A stretch of 64,000 nt of DNA from JADJEI01 sp035328465 (lineage in GTDB: Bacteria > Bacteroidota > Ignavibacteria > Ignavibacteriales > Ignavibacteriaceae), in contig DAOLIQ010000005.1 in the NCBI GenBank assembly GCA_035328465.1, positions 1-64,000 on the forward strand, read 5' to 3'. Positions 54,433 through 63,282 of this stretch are shown here, one piece after another. The number at the start of each line of letters is the position of its first letter. Position 1 is the first letter of the stretch. Under the pieces are notes generated by a model. The model was given only the letters and a program-made list of their open reading frames with translations. It was not told the DNA's origin and made no database searches. The position numbers and the translations under genes were made by a program.

Positions 54433-54948
54433 ATGCAGCACACAAATATTGAAATAAAAGCAAGATCAAATAATCATCCTGAAATAAGAAATATATTAAA
54501 AGACCACCACGCCGAATTTATCGGTACTGATCATCAGGTTGATACTTATTTTAAAGTAAATTTTGGAAGACTTAAGCTCAGGGAGGGTGAGATAGAAAAT
54601 CATTTGATTCATTATCAAAGGGAAAACCAAACCGGACCAAAACAATCTGATGTAACTCTTTTTAAATCAAATCCCGGATCATCATTAAAAGATATTTTAA
54701 TCAAAGCATTGGGTGTTTTGATAATTGTTGATAAAACAAGAGAAATATATTTTATTGATAATGTGAAATTTCATTTAGACAGTGTAAATGATTTAGGAAG
54801 TTTTGTGGAAATTGAAGCCATTGATAAAAGCGGGACAATTGGTAAAGATATGCTGTATGAACAATGCAGGTTTTATCTTAATCTTTTTAATATTTCGGAG
54901 GAAGATTTGATACCGGATTCATACAGCGATATGTTGATTCAAAAATGA
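54433..54948 (+). CDS. CYTH-domain protein (class IV adenylate cyclase-like)
   Basis: 171-residue cytosolic protein of the CYTH superfamily, whose members use a beta tunnel to bind triphosphate substrates (class IV adenylate cyclases, thiamine triphosphatases). The N-terminal motif is NIEIKARS, then the conserved QVDTYFKVNFGRLKLRE with Lys and Arg ligands, the basic HYQRENQTGPKQSD strand and the acidic DLGSFVEIEAID. These match the CyaB/thiamine-triphosphatase layout. Whether it makes cAMP or hydrolyses a triphosphate cannot be decided from sequence. The gene follows a barrel-like protein gene and precedes rubrerythrin on the same strand with separate leaders. Confidence 0.85.
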   Translation: MQHTNIEIKARSNNHPEIRNILKDHHAEFIGTDHQVDTYFKVNFGRLKLREGEIENHLIHYQRENQTGPKQSDVTLFKSNPGSSLKDILIKALGVLIIVDKTREIYFIDNVKFHLDSVNDLGSFVEIEAIDKSGTIGKDMLYEQCRFYLNLFNISEEDLIPDSYSDMLIQK

Positions 54949-55044
54949 TTCACGGTTAATTTTAAATATTTTAATTTGATTATCCCCCGCCTTTAATTTA
55001 CTTTGATTAAATAATTTTTTTTTCAATTATTAGAAAAAAATTAT

Positions 55045-55052
55045 TACGTTTG
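55045..55052 (+). promoter_or_regulatory. Possible -7 box upstream of rubrerythrin
   Basis: TACGTTTG fits the TAnnTTTG -7 box used by the Bacteroidota primary sigma factor, 65 bp before the rbr start. No good -33 TTG is at the expected distance. A TCCGAA/TTCGGA hairpin (55065-55083) follows in the leader. Confidence 0.35.
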
Positions 55053-55116
55053 AACTGTTAATCGTCCGAAATATTTTTTCGGAGTATTTGGAAGCATTAA
55101 AATCAGGAGAGACAAA

Positions 55117-55617
55117 ATGCCCACCACAAAAGAAAACCTCAACGAAGCTTTCGCAGGCGAAAGCCAGGCTAATCAAAAATATCGCGCATTTGCAAAAAAA
55201 GCCGAGCGCGATGGATTCCCAAACATTGCAAAACTTTTTAAAACCGCTGCTGAAGCCGAACGAATTCATGCCGAAGGACACTTTGGTGCTTTAGACGGAA
55301 TCGCTTCAACTGTTGAAAACTTAAAAGCAGCAATCGCCGGAGAAACCTACGAGTACACAACTATGTATCCGCCAATGCTTGAACAAGCAGAAAAAGATAA
55401 TCACAAAGCAAAGCGAATGTTTAAATATGCAGTCGGCGCAGAAGATGTTCACGCACAGCTTTATAAACTTGCGCTTGCCGCAGCAGAAGCCGGGAAAGAT
55501 TTAGATGTAACTGAATTTTATCTTTGTCCTGTTTGCGGACATATTGAATTTGGTAAGCCTGATGAAAATTGTCCGATTTGCGGAACGCTTGCCTCTAAGT
55601 ATGTAAAGGTTGCTTAA
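55117..55617 (+). CDS. rbr: Rubrerythrin
   Basis: Cytosolic non-haem diiron peroxidase that reduces hydrogen peroxide in anaerobes and microaerophiles. The 166 residues comprise a four-helix diiron domain with ligands in NEAFAGESQANQKY, AAEAERIHAEGHFGAL, AIAGETYEYTTMYPP and AEDVHAQLYKLA, followed by a C-terminal rubredoxin-like domain with CPVCGH and CPICG, which binds one iron. Length and order are standard. An AGGAG site precedes the ATG. Its presence suggests an anaerobic or oxygen-sensitive lifestyle. Monocistronic by layout. Confidence 0.97.
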   Translation: MPTTKENLNEAFAGESQANQKYRAFAKKAERDGFPNIAKLFKTAAEAERIHAEGHFGALDGIASTVENLKAAIAGETYEYTTMYPPMLEQAEKDNHKAKRMFKYAVGAEDVHAQLYKLALAAAEAGKDLDVTEFYLCPVCGHIEFGKPDENCPICGTLASKYVKVA

Positions 55618-55682
55618 GAATTATTAAAACCAATTATTAAAAAATCTAATTATAATATTAAATCATTTTAAAGGTGTGTGAA

Positions 55683-56759
55683 ATGAAAAAGGTATTTTTT
55701 CTTTCTGTACTTTTGTTTTCTTTGTTCATCGTTTTTCTAACAAATACCCCTGCCCAAGAAACCAGCAACGTGACTTCGAAATACGATTTTATTCCAGGCG
55801 AAAAAGTAATTTTCTTCGATGATTTTACTGCAGAAAATATTGGAGACTTTCCAATTCAGTGGAACACTACTGGATCCGGTGAAGTTGTTACCACTACTCT
55901 CGCTGAGGGTAGGTGGTTTAACATTACAAACGCAAAGGGAATTACTACTCTTGATACTCCAATAGAATTTCCAGAAAATTATACAATTGAGTTTGATGTT
56001 ATTCCGCACAAAAACGACAAGAACAACAGTACTAATTTTAATTTTTATCTGATAAGTACATCAAAACCCAAAGATCTGATGTTTGGCCTGGCAAGGCCCG
56101 GTGATGCTGGTGTAAAATTCAGTTTCGAATACAAAAATTATTACAAAGCTTACTATAACGACAAAGGTAAAACACCGGACCTTTCCGGTAACGAAGATGA
56201 ACCCAAACTTAAAGCTGATAATAAATATAGGGTTTCTGTCTGGGTGCAAAAGGAACGCCTAAGGCTTTATATAGGCGAGCAGAAACTTTTTGATCTTCCA
56301 AAAGCCTTGTCTAAAAACTTTAAATACAATATGATTCGTTTTGATGGCGGTACGCCGATGATTAGCAATGTTCGCATTGCAACAGGCTTGCCGGATATGC
56401 GCAGTAAACTTCTTACCGAAGGAAAATTAATTAGTTACGGAATTTATTTTGATGTAAATAAGGATGTTGTAAAACCTGAATCCTATCCTTCAATTAAAGA
56501 GATTGCCGCTATTCTTAAAGATAATCCAACAGTAAAAATAAAAATTGTTGGTCACACAGATTCTGATGGCGATGATAAATCAAATCTAGATTTATCTAAA
56601 CGACGTGCTGCTTCTGTAAAAAATGTTCTGGTAAAAGATTTTGGAATTGATGCCGAAAGGATTGAAACCGATGGCAAAGGTGAGGCTGAACCTGTTGCTA
56701 ATAATGATAGTTCGGTTAATAAAGCTCTTAATAGAAGGGTTGAGTTTATCAAAATTTAA
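55683..56759 (+). CDS. OmpA-family protein with N-terminal lectin-like domain
   Basis: 358-residue envelope protein from the ATG at 55683 (AAAGGTG upstream; an upstream GTG would only add three residues). Signal peptide (VFFLSVLLFSLFIVFLTNTPAQ), then a beta-sandwich, LamG-like domain (about 30-235: IFFDDFTAENIGDFPIQW ... ENYTIEFDVIPHK), then an OmpA peptidoglycan-binding domain (about 245-358) with ISYGIYFDVNKDVVKPES, VGHTDSDGDDKSNLDLSKRR and the C-terminal NKALNRRVEFIKI. The Asp and Arg that bind diaminopimelate are present. It probably tethers the outer membrane to the cell wall. A hairpin terminator follows. Confidence 0.93.
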   Translation: MKKVFFLSVLLFSLFIVFLTNTPAQETSNVTSKYDFIPGEKVIFFDDFTAENIGDFPIQWNTTGSGEVVTTTLAEGRWFNITNAKGITTLDTPIEFPENYTIEFDVIPHKNDKNNSTNFNFYLISTSKPKDLMFGLARPGDAGVKFSFEYKNYYKAYYNDKGKTPDLSGNEDEPKLKADNKYRVSVWVQKERLRLYIGEQKLFDLPKALSKNFKYNMIRFDGGTPMISNVRIATGLPDMRSKLLTEGKLISYGIYFDVNKDVVKPESYPSIKEIAAILKDNPTVKIKIVGHTDSDGDDKSNLDLSKRRAASVKNVLVKDFGIDAERIETDGKGEAEPVANNDSSVNKALNRRVEFIKI

Positions 56760-56773
56760 TTTAAATTTATCCG

Positions 56774-56800
56774 TGGAGATTGTTAAATGAACAGTCTCCA
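56774..56800 (+). terminator. Hairpin terminator after the OmpA-family gene
   Basis: TGGAGATTGTT (56774-56784) pairs with AACAGTCTCCA (56790-56800) in an 11-bp stem with one G:U pair and a 5-nt loop, followed by TTATTTAT. It ends 18 bp before the next start codon. Confidence 0.7.
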
Positions 56801-56818
56801 TTATTTATCTCTAAATTT

Positions 56819-57226
56819 ATGAATAACTTTACCAAACATATTTTATGTTGGTTTACTTTTCCATTTATTGCGATATTTAATGCAACATTGCGGGAACTAA
56901 TTTATAAAAAACCATTGGGCGATTTAGCTGCGCATCAAATATCAACAGCAACAGGAATTATTTTCTTTGGGATAATTTTTTATTTCATTTTTAAAAGATG
57001 GAGAATTAAATCTGTAAAACACGCCGTACTTCTTGGTATCGTCTGGCTTGCATTAACAACTCTGTTTGAGTTTGGATTTGGGCACTACGTAATGGAAAAC
57101 TCCTGGCAAAAACTTTTTCACGATTATAATCTCGCAGAAGGAAGAGTTTGGAGTTTATTTCTGCTGTGGATAACATTCGCTCCATTAGTTTTTTATTTTA
57201 TACTAAAAAAGAAACCTGGTAAATAA
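56819..57226 (+). CDS. Small integral membrane protein
   Basis: 135 residues from the ATG at 56819; upstream in-frame codons lie within the preceding terminator and are not used. It has four hydrophobic helices (ILCWFTFPFIAIFNA, TGIIFFGIIFYFIF, AVLLGIVWLALTTLFEFGFG, VWSLFLLWITFAPLVFYFIL) and a conserved-looking loop FEFGFGHYVMENSWQKLFHDYN. There are no catalytic motifs. Related small proteins are annotated only as hypothetical membrane proteins. It could be co-transcribed with the OmpA-family gene only through readthrough. Confidence 0.8.
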   Translation: MNNFTKHILCWFTFPFIAIFNATLRELIYKKPLGDLAAHQISTATGIIFFGIIFYFIFKRWRIKSVKHAVLLGIVWLALTTLFEFGFGHYVMENSWQKLFHDYNLAEGRVWSLFLLWITFAPLVFYFILKKKPGK

Positions 57227-57340
57227 TTTATGAGCTGCATATCATTCCAATTCTAACCTGCCAAAATTTATTTTTTAATGTTCATTATTGTTTCGACTTT
57301 TAAATTGAAAATAAATCTTTTTAATTCTTTTGGTCAATCA

Positions 57341-59542
57341 ATGAAAAAATTATTTCTGATTCTCTGTTTATTTGTGTTGTCGAACATCACCCTTCCGCAG
57401 CAAAGATTAATTGATTTTGTCAATCCCATGATCGGCACTGATGATATGGGACATACTTATCCGGGCGCAACTGTGCCGTTTGGTATGGTGCAGCTTAGTC
57501 CTGAAACCGATACAATACCTTATTCGCTGGGGCAGGGGTACAACAAAGATGTTTACCGCTATTGTGCTGGCTATCAATATAAAGACAGTTCAATAGTTGG
57601 TTTTAGTCATACTCATTTTTCTGGAACCGGGCATTCCGATCTTGGTGATTTTCTTATTATGCCGACCACCGGCGAATTAAAATTAAACCCCGGCACCAAA
57701 CACAATCCCGATTCCGGTTATCGAAGCCGTTTCAATCATCAAACTGAAAAAAGCAGCCCCGGCTATTATTCGGTTTTTCTTAATGACTATAATATTAAAG
57801 CCGAGTTAACAGCAAGTGAACGGGTCGGTTTTCATAATTATACTTTTTCTGATTCTTCTTCAGCAAATATTATTCTTGATATGCTTTCCGGAATTTATAA
57901 TTACGATGGAAAAGTTATATGGTCAAGTATTCGTGTTGAAAATGACACGCTCGTGACGGGCTTCCGTCAAACACGAGGCTGGGCGCGGACAAAGTATATT
58001 TATTTTGCAATGATTTTTTCAAAGCCAATAAAAAATTACGGCTATAAAAACGATGAGAAAATTATTTACAACGGCTTCTACCGCAAGTGGAATGAGCAGG
58101 AAAACTTTCCTGAAATGGCGGGGGCAAAAGTTCGTGCCTATTTTAATTTTGACATGAATAAAGATGAATCCCTTCAAATAAAATTTGCTTTATCTGGAGT
58201 TAGTACGAGTGGCGCATTAAATAATTTGCTTACTGAAATACCTCACTGGAATTTTGATAAAACAAAAAGCGATGCTGAAGATTTATGGGAAAAAGAATTA
58301 AGCAAAATTGAAATCACTGCTGACGACAATCAAAAAATTATTTTTTATACTGCTCTCTATCATTCATTTTTAAGTCCAACATTATATATGGATGTTGACA
58401 GCACGTATCGCGGCATTGATCAGAACATTCACAAAGCAAATGATTTTGCTAACTATTCCACTTTTTCATTGTGGGATACTTATCGGGCGCTTCATCCGCT
58501 TTTTACAATCATTCAACAGCAGCGAACTAATGATATAATCAATTCAATGCTTCAGCATCAACAGCAAAGTGTTCATAAAATTCTTCCCGTGTGGTCGCAT
58601 CACGCAAATGAAAACTGGTGCATGATCGGTTATCACGCCGTTCCTGTTATTGTTGACGCATTTATGAAAGGTATTAGTAATTATGATGTCAATAATGCTC
58701 TTGATGCCTGCAATCTTAGTGCCTCTTACGATAAGTATGATGGAATCGGTGAATACTTAAAATACGGCTATGTTCCATTGGACTTAAATTCTAATTCTGC
58801 ATCTAAAACCTTAGAGTATGCTTATGACGATTGGACAATTTTTAAAATGGCTGAAACTCTCGGCAGAAATCCNNNNNNNNNNNNNNNNNNNNNNNNNNNN
58901 NNNNNNNNNNNNNNNNNNNNNNNNNNNNNNNNNNNNNNNNNNNNNNNNNNNNNNNNNNNNNNNNNNNNNNNNCATCTTGATTCATTATTTACCTTCGGTT
59001 TAGATGAATCACATTTTCAGCATTCAGAGGACATCAGCGCGGCAGGAATCATGGGCAATTATGTTCACGGAAATGAGCCGAGTCATCACGTCGCTTATTT
59101 ATATAATTATGCAGGCGCTCCATGGAAAACTCAGGAAAGAGTTCATCAGATTGTCAAAAGATTTTATAGAAATACTAACGATGGGCTTTGCGGTAATGAT
59201 GATTGCGGACAAATGTCAGCGTGGTATGTTTTCAGTGCTATGGGTTTCTACCCAGTTTGCCCCGGCACAAATGAATATGTTATCGGAAGTCCTGTTTTAA
59301 CTGAAGCACTTATCCATTTAGAAAATGGAAAGATTTTTAAAATTAAATCTGAAAATTTGAACGACAAGAATATCTATATTCAATCAATGCTGTTAAATGG
59401 AGAAAAGTATGATAAACTATTTCTCCGGCATGAAGAGATAATCAATGGCGGCGAGTTCATTTTTATTATGGGACCTGAGCCAAATAAACAATTAGGACAA
59501 GAGGAAGAATCAATGCCTTATTCATTGAGTGATGAAAATTAA
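57341..59542 (+). CDS. Secreted GH92 alpha-1,2-mannosidase (interrupted by gap)
   Basis: Exported calcium-dependent glycosidase of family GH92, which removes alpha-mannose from N-glycans or mannans. The ATG at 57341 begins a signal peptide (MKKLFLILCLFVLSNITLPQ); the longer frame upstream is not credible. Family motifs: VNPMIGTDDMGHTYPGATVP, FGMVQLSPETDT, GFSHTHFSGTGHSDLGDFL, FSLWDTYRALHPLFTI, LPVWSHHANENWCMIGYHAV, and after the gap GNEPSHHVAYLYNYAGAPWK and DGLCGNDDCGQMSAWYVFSA, ending in the beta domain VLTEALIHLENGK. In related enzymes about 80 residues lie between the flanks of the gap, whereas 100 N stand for 33, so sequence is probably missing. No SusCD genes are near. Confidence 0.92.
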   Translation: MKKLFLILCLFVLSNITLPQQRLIDFVNPMIGTDDMGHTYPGATVPFGMVQLSPETDTIPYSLGQGYNKDVYRYCAGYQYKDSSIVGFSHTHFSGTGHSDLGDFLIMPTTGELKLNPGTKHNPDSGYRSRFNHQTEKSSPGYYSVFLNDYNIKAELTASERVGFHNYTFSDSSSANIILDMLSGIYNYDGKVIWSSIRVENDTLVTGFRQTRGWARTKYIYFAMIFSKPIKNYGYKNDEKIIYNGFYRKWNEQENFPEMAGAKVRAYFNFDMNKDESLQIKFALSGVSTSGALNNLLTEIPHWNFDKTKSDAEDLWEKELSKIEITADDNQKIIFYTALYHSFLSPTLYMDVDSTYRGIDQNIHKANDFANYSTFSLWDTYRALHPLFTIIQQQRTNDIINSMLQHQQQSVHKILPVWSHHANENWCMIGYHAVPVIVDAFMKGISNYDVNNALDACNLSASYDKYDGIGEYLKYGYVPLDLNSNSASKTLEYAYDDWTIFKMAETLGRNXXXXXXXXXXXXXXXXXXXXXXXXXXXXXXXXXXHLDSLFTFGLDESHFQHSEDISAAGIMGNYVHGNEPSHHVAYLYNYAGAPWKTQERVHQIVKRFYRNTNDGLCGNDDCGQMSAWYVFSAMGFYPVCPGTNEYVIGSPVLTEALIHLENGKIFKIKSENLNDKNIYIQSMLLNGEKYDKLFLRHEEIINGGEFIFIMGPEPNKQLGQEEESMPYSLSDEN
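58873..58972. other. Assembly gap (100 N) in the GH92 gene
   Basis: Exactly 100 N. The frame happens to be kept, but family comparison (from memory) indicates that the true gap is closer to 240 bp. Confidence 0.97.
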
Positions 59543-59546
59543 TAGT

Positions 59547-59915
59547 CTATTCTGCATAAGTAACCGATTGAAAACTGAAGGGAGGGTTGCTTCCTGTAGT
59601 TTTAATTGTGTTCGTTTTGAAATTGGCTTTTGCTTTTGCAGGAATATTTTCTATTTGCGCTTCAACTTCTTTCCCTTGAATTTTATATGCGATTATTATT
59701 CCCGTAACTTCCTCGTCCGAAATATTTTCTGCCGTTCCTTCTACAAACGAATCTGAAAATCCTTCTGTTACTTGCGGCGCATTAATATCAAAACTATTAT
59801 AAGTTGCCGTGTTTAGATTTCCCTCCACGACAATTTTTTCTTCATTGGAAAAAAAGAAAATGTATGCCCCGGCAATTAAAGCTGCGGCAGTAAATAAAAA
59901 TAAAAGCGCTCTCAT
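59547..59915 (-). CDS. Small membrane-anchored FxLYD-like protein
   Basis: 122 residues: one N-terminal membrane anchor (LLFLFTAAALIAGAYIFFF) and a beta-sandwich domain with FVEGTAENISDEEVTGIIIAY, KIQGKEVEAQIENIPAKAKANF, the pattern of FxLYD-type domains found in exported proteins. An AAAGGA site precedes the ATG. It is convergent with the GH92 gene (4 bp between stops). Function unknown. Confidence 0.8.
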   Translation of the reverse strand: MRALLFLFTAAALIAGAYIFFFSNEEKIVVEGNLNTATYNSFDINAPQVTEGFSDSFVEGTAENISDEEVTGIIIAYKIQGKEVEAQIENIPAKAKANFKTNTIKTTGSNPPFSFQSVTYAE

Positions 59916-60043
59916 AATTATCCTTTCTTAGTTTTATCAAATTTACTTCTTGTTATTCTTAAAGGCAACTTTTTTTGATGTTGAAGTTCTTTGCAGGAAG
60001 CATTAGCTTGTAAACAAATAATTCAAAATTAATTGGAATCAAT

Positions 60044-60979
60044 ATGAACACATGTTTTCGCAATTCATTTTCTCGATCATCCCTGATCTTTTTAGTCATG
60101 CCCATCTTGTTTATTGCTTACAACTGCACAAACGATGATCCTGTACAAAAAGGCGACCCGAAATATCTTGCCGAAATTGAACAATGGCACTCTAAAAGAA
60201 TTGAAAGATTAAAAGGCGATAATAGCTGGCTGAACCTCGCCGGGCTTTTCTGGCTGAAGGAGGGTGAAAATAAATTCGGATCAGCTTCATCAAACGATTT
60301 GATTTTTCCAAAAGATAAATCGCCTGATTTTATCGGCACACTTATTTTAAAAGATAGTATTGTTTCTATAAAAGTTGCCGAAGGTATAAACGTAATCGCT
60401 AATGATATGCCTGTTACAGAACTTCAACTCAAAGACGATCTCTCCAATGAGCCTACTGTACTGAAACTTGGCTCGCTAAAGTGGTACGCTATCAAACGCG
60501 GTGATAGATTTGGAATTAGGCTGCGCGATCTCGAATCAGACTTGGTTAAAAATTTTACCGGCATAGATAGATTTCCCGTTAACGATAAATGGAGAATCTC
60601 TGCTTCGTTTGTTCCGTTTGAAAAGCCAAAAATTATTTCCATCCCCACCATTATCGGAACGCCCGACAAAATGATTTGCAGAGGTGAACTTCATTTCAAA
60701 ATTGACGGAAAAGATTATACAATTCTTCCGGTAGATGAAGATGGAAGTTTATTTATAATATTTGCCGATGAAACAAACGGTGAAGAAACCTACGGCGCCG
60801 GAAGATTTGTTTATGCTGATCCGCCTGACTCAACTGGTAAAGTGATTATTGATTTCAACAAAGCTTACAACCCCCCTTGCATATTCACTCCTTTTGCTAC
60901 TTGCCCATTGCCGCCGAAGGAAAATGTGATCCGGACAAAAATTACCGCTGGTGAAAAACTCTGGGGGAAAGGTCATTAA
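60044..60979 (+). CDS. DUF1684 lipoprotein
   Basis: 311-residue exported protein of the DUF1684 family, function unknown. A basic N-terminus and hydrophobic stretch (SLIFLVMPILFIAYNC) end in a possible lipobox Cys, after which comes TNDDPVQKGDPKY. Diagnostic motifs: WHSKRIERLKGDNSWLNLAG, LFWLKEGENKFGS, RFGIRLRDLESDLVKNF, RFPVNDKWRISASFVPFEKP, ADETNGEETYGAGRFVY and the C-terminal DFNKAYNPPCIFTPFATCPL with the two Cys/Pro cluster. It has its own leader and no obvious partner gene. Family members occur mainly in Bacteroidota, actinobacteria and fungi. Confidence 0.9.
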   Translation: MNTCFRNSFSRSSLIFLVMPILFIAYNCTNDDPVQKGDPKYLAEIEQWHSKRIERLKGDNSWLNLAGLFWLKEGENKFGSASSNDLIFPKDKSPDFIGTLILKDSIVSIKVAEGINVIANDMPVTELQLKDDLSNEPTVLKLGSLKWYAIKRGDRFGIRLRDLESDLVKNFTGIDRFPVNDKWRISASFVPFEKPKIISIPTIIGTPDKMICRGELHFKIDGKDYTILPVDEDGSLFIIFADETNGEETYGAGRFVYADPPDSTGKVIIDFNKAYNPPCIFTPFATCPLPPKENVIRTKITAGEKLWGKGH

Positions 60980-61018
60980 ATAATTCTTTTCACACTAATG
61001 AATTGTCACACTGTTTTG

Positions 61019-61035
61019 CCCGCACCAAAGGCGGG
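61019..61035. repeat. Short GC-rich palindrome, possible repeat relative
   Basis: CCCGC-ACCAAAG-GCGGG stands out as a GC-rich hairpin in the 106-bp interval between two convergent genes. It resembles the CCGCC-AAA-GGCGG arm at 5778 and may be a degenerate member of the same family or a terminator without a T tract. Confidence 0.35.
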
Positions 61036-61085
61036 GTTGTATGGTGAACTTGCCTTAGCTGAAAGTAAAAAAGCACGGAAGTTCT

Positions 61086-62603
61086 TCAGGTGGAAACTTT
61101 TATATCTTCTATCGCTTCCAGACCTTCAGCCGCAGGGATAAAATAACGAAGTGGAATTACTGCTCCACTCTTATCAGTTAGCTTTTTAATTTTCTTTTTA
61201 ATTATAACGCTGTGTTCTATCTGAACATCACTCTCTATTTCTGAACCAAAAATATAACTCGTTCCTTTGATCAAAACATTTTTCCCGATTCGAAGTGGAA
61301 ACTCATCACTGCCTGTCATATTAACACTTGATTCAATTCGGGAGCCTTCGCCAATCACTATATTTCCCTTAATTATATCTCCCCATAAAATTTGAACATT
61401 ATCACCAATAAGAAATCTCTGATTCTTAAAACATGATAGATACACATTGTGATATACTTTAACGCTCTTTCCAAAAACTACATTACCATGTACATAGACA
61501 TCCTTTTTGAACTCAACATTGTAATTCAATTTTACTCCCCTCCCTATATAAACACCCTTGCCGATTACAATATCAAGCGGCTCGCCTTTTTTATCCAGCT
61601 CAAGAATATCATTAACTACCTCTTCGTGAATAAAAAAATCATCCGGGTCATCAATCTCAATAATGTCCTTTAACATTTCATAAACCTGTTTGTTGCGGAT
61701 TGCTTCCATTTCTTTTAATACAGATTTATTATTGAAGCCCATCACTGCATAATTGTTTGATGGACTGCTTGCTGTTACTGTTAAATTATTTTGATTGAAA
61801 AGTGATATAAGATCAGTTATATAAATTTCATTCTGAACATTGTTGCTTTCAAGTTTGCCGATTAAATCCCTTAAATATTTATATCGAAATGCATAAACAC
61901 CCGAATTAAACTCATCTATTTCAAGTAATTCATTTTTAGTGAATGAAAATGTCTGTGAATTATATTTTAACAAATATGTTTCTCCCTCCCTTAATGCAAG
62001 AATATCTTTATACTCTTTTATTTCAATCACATTTCCAAAATGATTTCCGGAAGTTTTACCATTTACATCTTTTTCTTTAGCTCTGATAATCCTTCCATAA
62101 TAATTACTCATTGGATCCCCGATATATTTCCCTGTCATCACCATCATATCAGCTTTAGACTCAATAAATTTTTCTCTAAACTCCGTCATTGTCTTAGCAT
62201 CAATCAATCCCATATCACCGGGGAGGATGTAAACAATTCCATCATCAGCAAAATCTTCAATTCTACTTAATGCAACTTGAACAGCATGCCCGGTTCCGTT
62301 TTGCTCTTCCTGGTATGCAAATATTGTTGAATTTCGTTTACCTATTACTTGCATTACATCCTCTGCTTTAATCCCGACAACAATCACTGCATTAATATTT
62401 TTTATCCCCTGCCTGCAGGCATTAAACACCCTTTCAACTGTTGGCACTTCCCATATTTTATGCAGCATTTTCGAGCGATGAGATTTTATTCTCTTACCAT
62501 GTCCTGCCGCAAGTATTATCGCTGCCTCGGTAAAGTGCGGATTAAATTTGGACGAAAGTTCATCAAGTAATTTGTAAACACCGTTGTTATTTTTTTCTGT
62601 CAT
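61086..62603 (-). CDS. GlmU-like nucleotidyltransferase with left-handed beta-helix
   Basis: 505-residue cytosolic protein. The N-terminal Rossmann domain (about 22-290) is a sugar-nucleotide pyrophosphorylase: AAIILAAGHGKRIKSHRSKMLHKI (in parts LAAGHGKRIKS and KMLHKI), QEEQNGTGHAVQVAL and YILPGDMGLID, close to the uridylyltransferase part of GlmU. The C-terminus has hexapeptide repeats (VIGKGVYIGRGVKLNYNVEF, VFGKSVKVYHNVYL, IVIGEGSRIESSVN) forming a left-handed helix, but the GlmU acetyltransferase active site is not evident and the ending differs. It is therefore probably a UTP:sugar-1-phosphate nucleotidyltransferase of uncertain specificity rather than complete GlmU. Confidence 0.87.
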   Translation of the reverse strand: MTEKNNNGVYKLLDELSSKFNPHFTEAAIILAAGHGKRIKSHRSKMLHKIWEVPTVERVFNACRQGIKNINAVIVVGIKAEDVMQVIGKRNSTIFAYQEEQNGTGHAVQVALSRIEDFADDGIVYILPGDMGLIDAKTMTEFREKFIESKADMMVMTGKYIGDPMSNYYGRIIRAKEKDVNGKTSGNHFGNVIEIKEYKDILALREGETYLLKYNSQTFSFTKNELLEIDEFNSGVYAFRYKYLRDLIGKLESNNVQNEIYITDLISLFNQNNLTVTASSPSNNYAVMGFNNKSVLKEMEAIRNKQVYEMLKDIIEIDDPDDFFIHEEVVNDILELDKKGEPLDIVIGKGVYIGRGVKLNYNVEFKKDVYVHGNVVFGKSVKVYHNVYLSCFKNQRFLIGDNVQILWGDIIKGNIVIGEGSRIESSVNMTGSDEFPLRIGKNVLIKGTSYIFGSEIESDVQIEHSVIIKKKIKKLTDKSGAVIPLRYFIPAAEGLEAIEDIKVST

Positions 62604-62673
62604 TAACTTTTCCGTTTTAATACTATCTAGAATAAATGTATCCTTAATTCACAATTTCAAAATTAGTGGATTT

Positions 62674-62701
62674 TTGTATACACTCTAAATATTTATCTTT
62701 G
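62674..62701 (+). promoter_or_regulatory. Bacteroidota-type promoter candidate
   Basis: TTG (62674-62676) and TATCTTTG (62694-62701) resemble the -33 TTTG and -7 TAnnTTTG boxes, 17 nt apart (about 19 is usual). The predicted transcript start is about 25 nt before the ATG at 62732, which has an AAAGGA site. Confidence 0.45.
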
Positions 62702-62731
62702 CATAAAATTTTTTCATCAAAAGGATTTAAA

Positions 62732-63193
62732 ATGAAATTACGACTTTTAATTTTTTCAATTTTTCTTTTAGTAATCTGTTCATCAGTCTATTCACAGGAA
62801 AAAGGATTTGGATTAGGCGTTATTATTGGCGAACCTACCGGGCTTAGTGCTAAATATTGGACTTCTGCAACAAACGCTTTTGACTTTGGGCTTGGATATT
62901 CTTTTTCTCCAAAGAACAGCAGGCTGCACATTCACGCTGACTATCTTTTTCATTCATTACTAACAAACACATCGGAAAAATTTTATTTGTACTATGGTCC
63001 CGGTGTAAGAATTAAAACCCGCGAAGATGACGATTCGGTATTGGGTATAAGGGGTGCGCTTGGAATTACATGGATTCCTAAAAATACTCCATTGGATTTT
63101 TTCTTTGAAGTAGTTCCTGTTTTTACTTTAATCCCCGCAACAAGTTTTGATATAAATGCCGGGCTCGGTGCACGCTATTATTTTAGAGACTAA
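62732..63193 (+). CDS. Small outer-membrane beta-barrel protein
   Basis: 153 residues from the ATG at 62732 (AAAGGA ribosome site); upstream codons overlap the promoter and are not used. Signal peptide KLRLLIFSIFLLVICSSVYSQ, then about eight strands: FGLGVIIGEPTGLSAKYW, AFDFGLGYSFS, RLHIHADYLFHSLL, FYLYYGPGVRIKTRE, LGIRGALGITWIP, LDFFFEVVPVFTLIP and FDINAGLGARYYFRD, the last with a terminal aromatic strand. This is the pattern of small eight-stranded barrels. The exact role is unknown. Confidence 0.85.
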   Translation: MKLRLLIFSIFLLVICSSVYSQEKGFGLGVIIGEPTGLSAKYWTSATNAFDFGLGYSFSPKNSRLHIHADYLFHSLLTNTSEKFYLYYGPGVRIKTREDDDSVLGIRGALGITWIPKNTPLDFFFEVVPVFTLIPATSFDINAGLGARYYFRD

Positions 63194-63282
63194 TCCTCAT
63201 ACTGGATTTATTTCTCCAGAGGAGTTCTTCGGGCATCATATTTTGTAAAATTTTGACTCGCAGAGGATTTATGTTAATTTTA

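Noticed and set aside
54433..54948. Degenerate ExExK motif in the CYTH protein as a sign of inactivity
   Set aside because: Class IV cyclase-like proteins commonly read NIEIKAR here, so it is not unusual.
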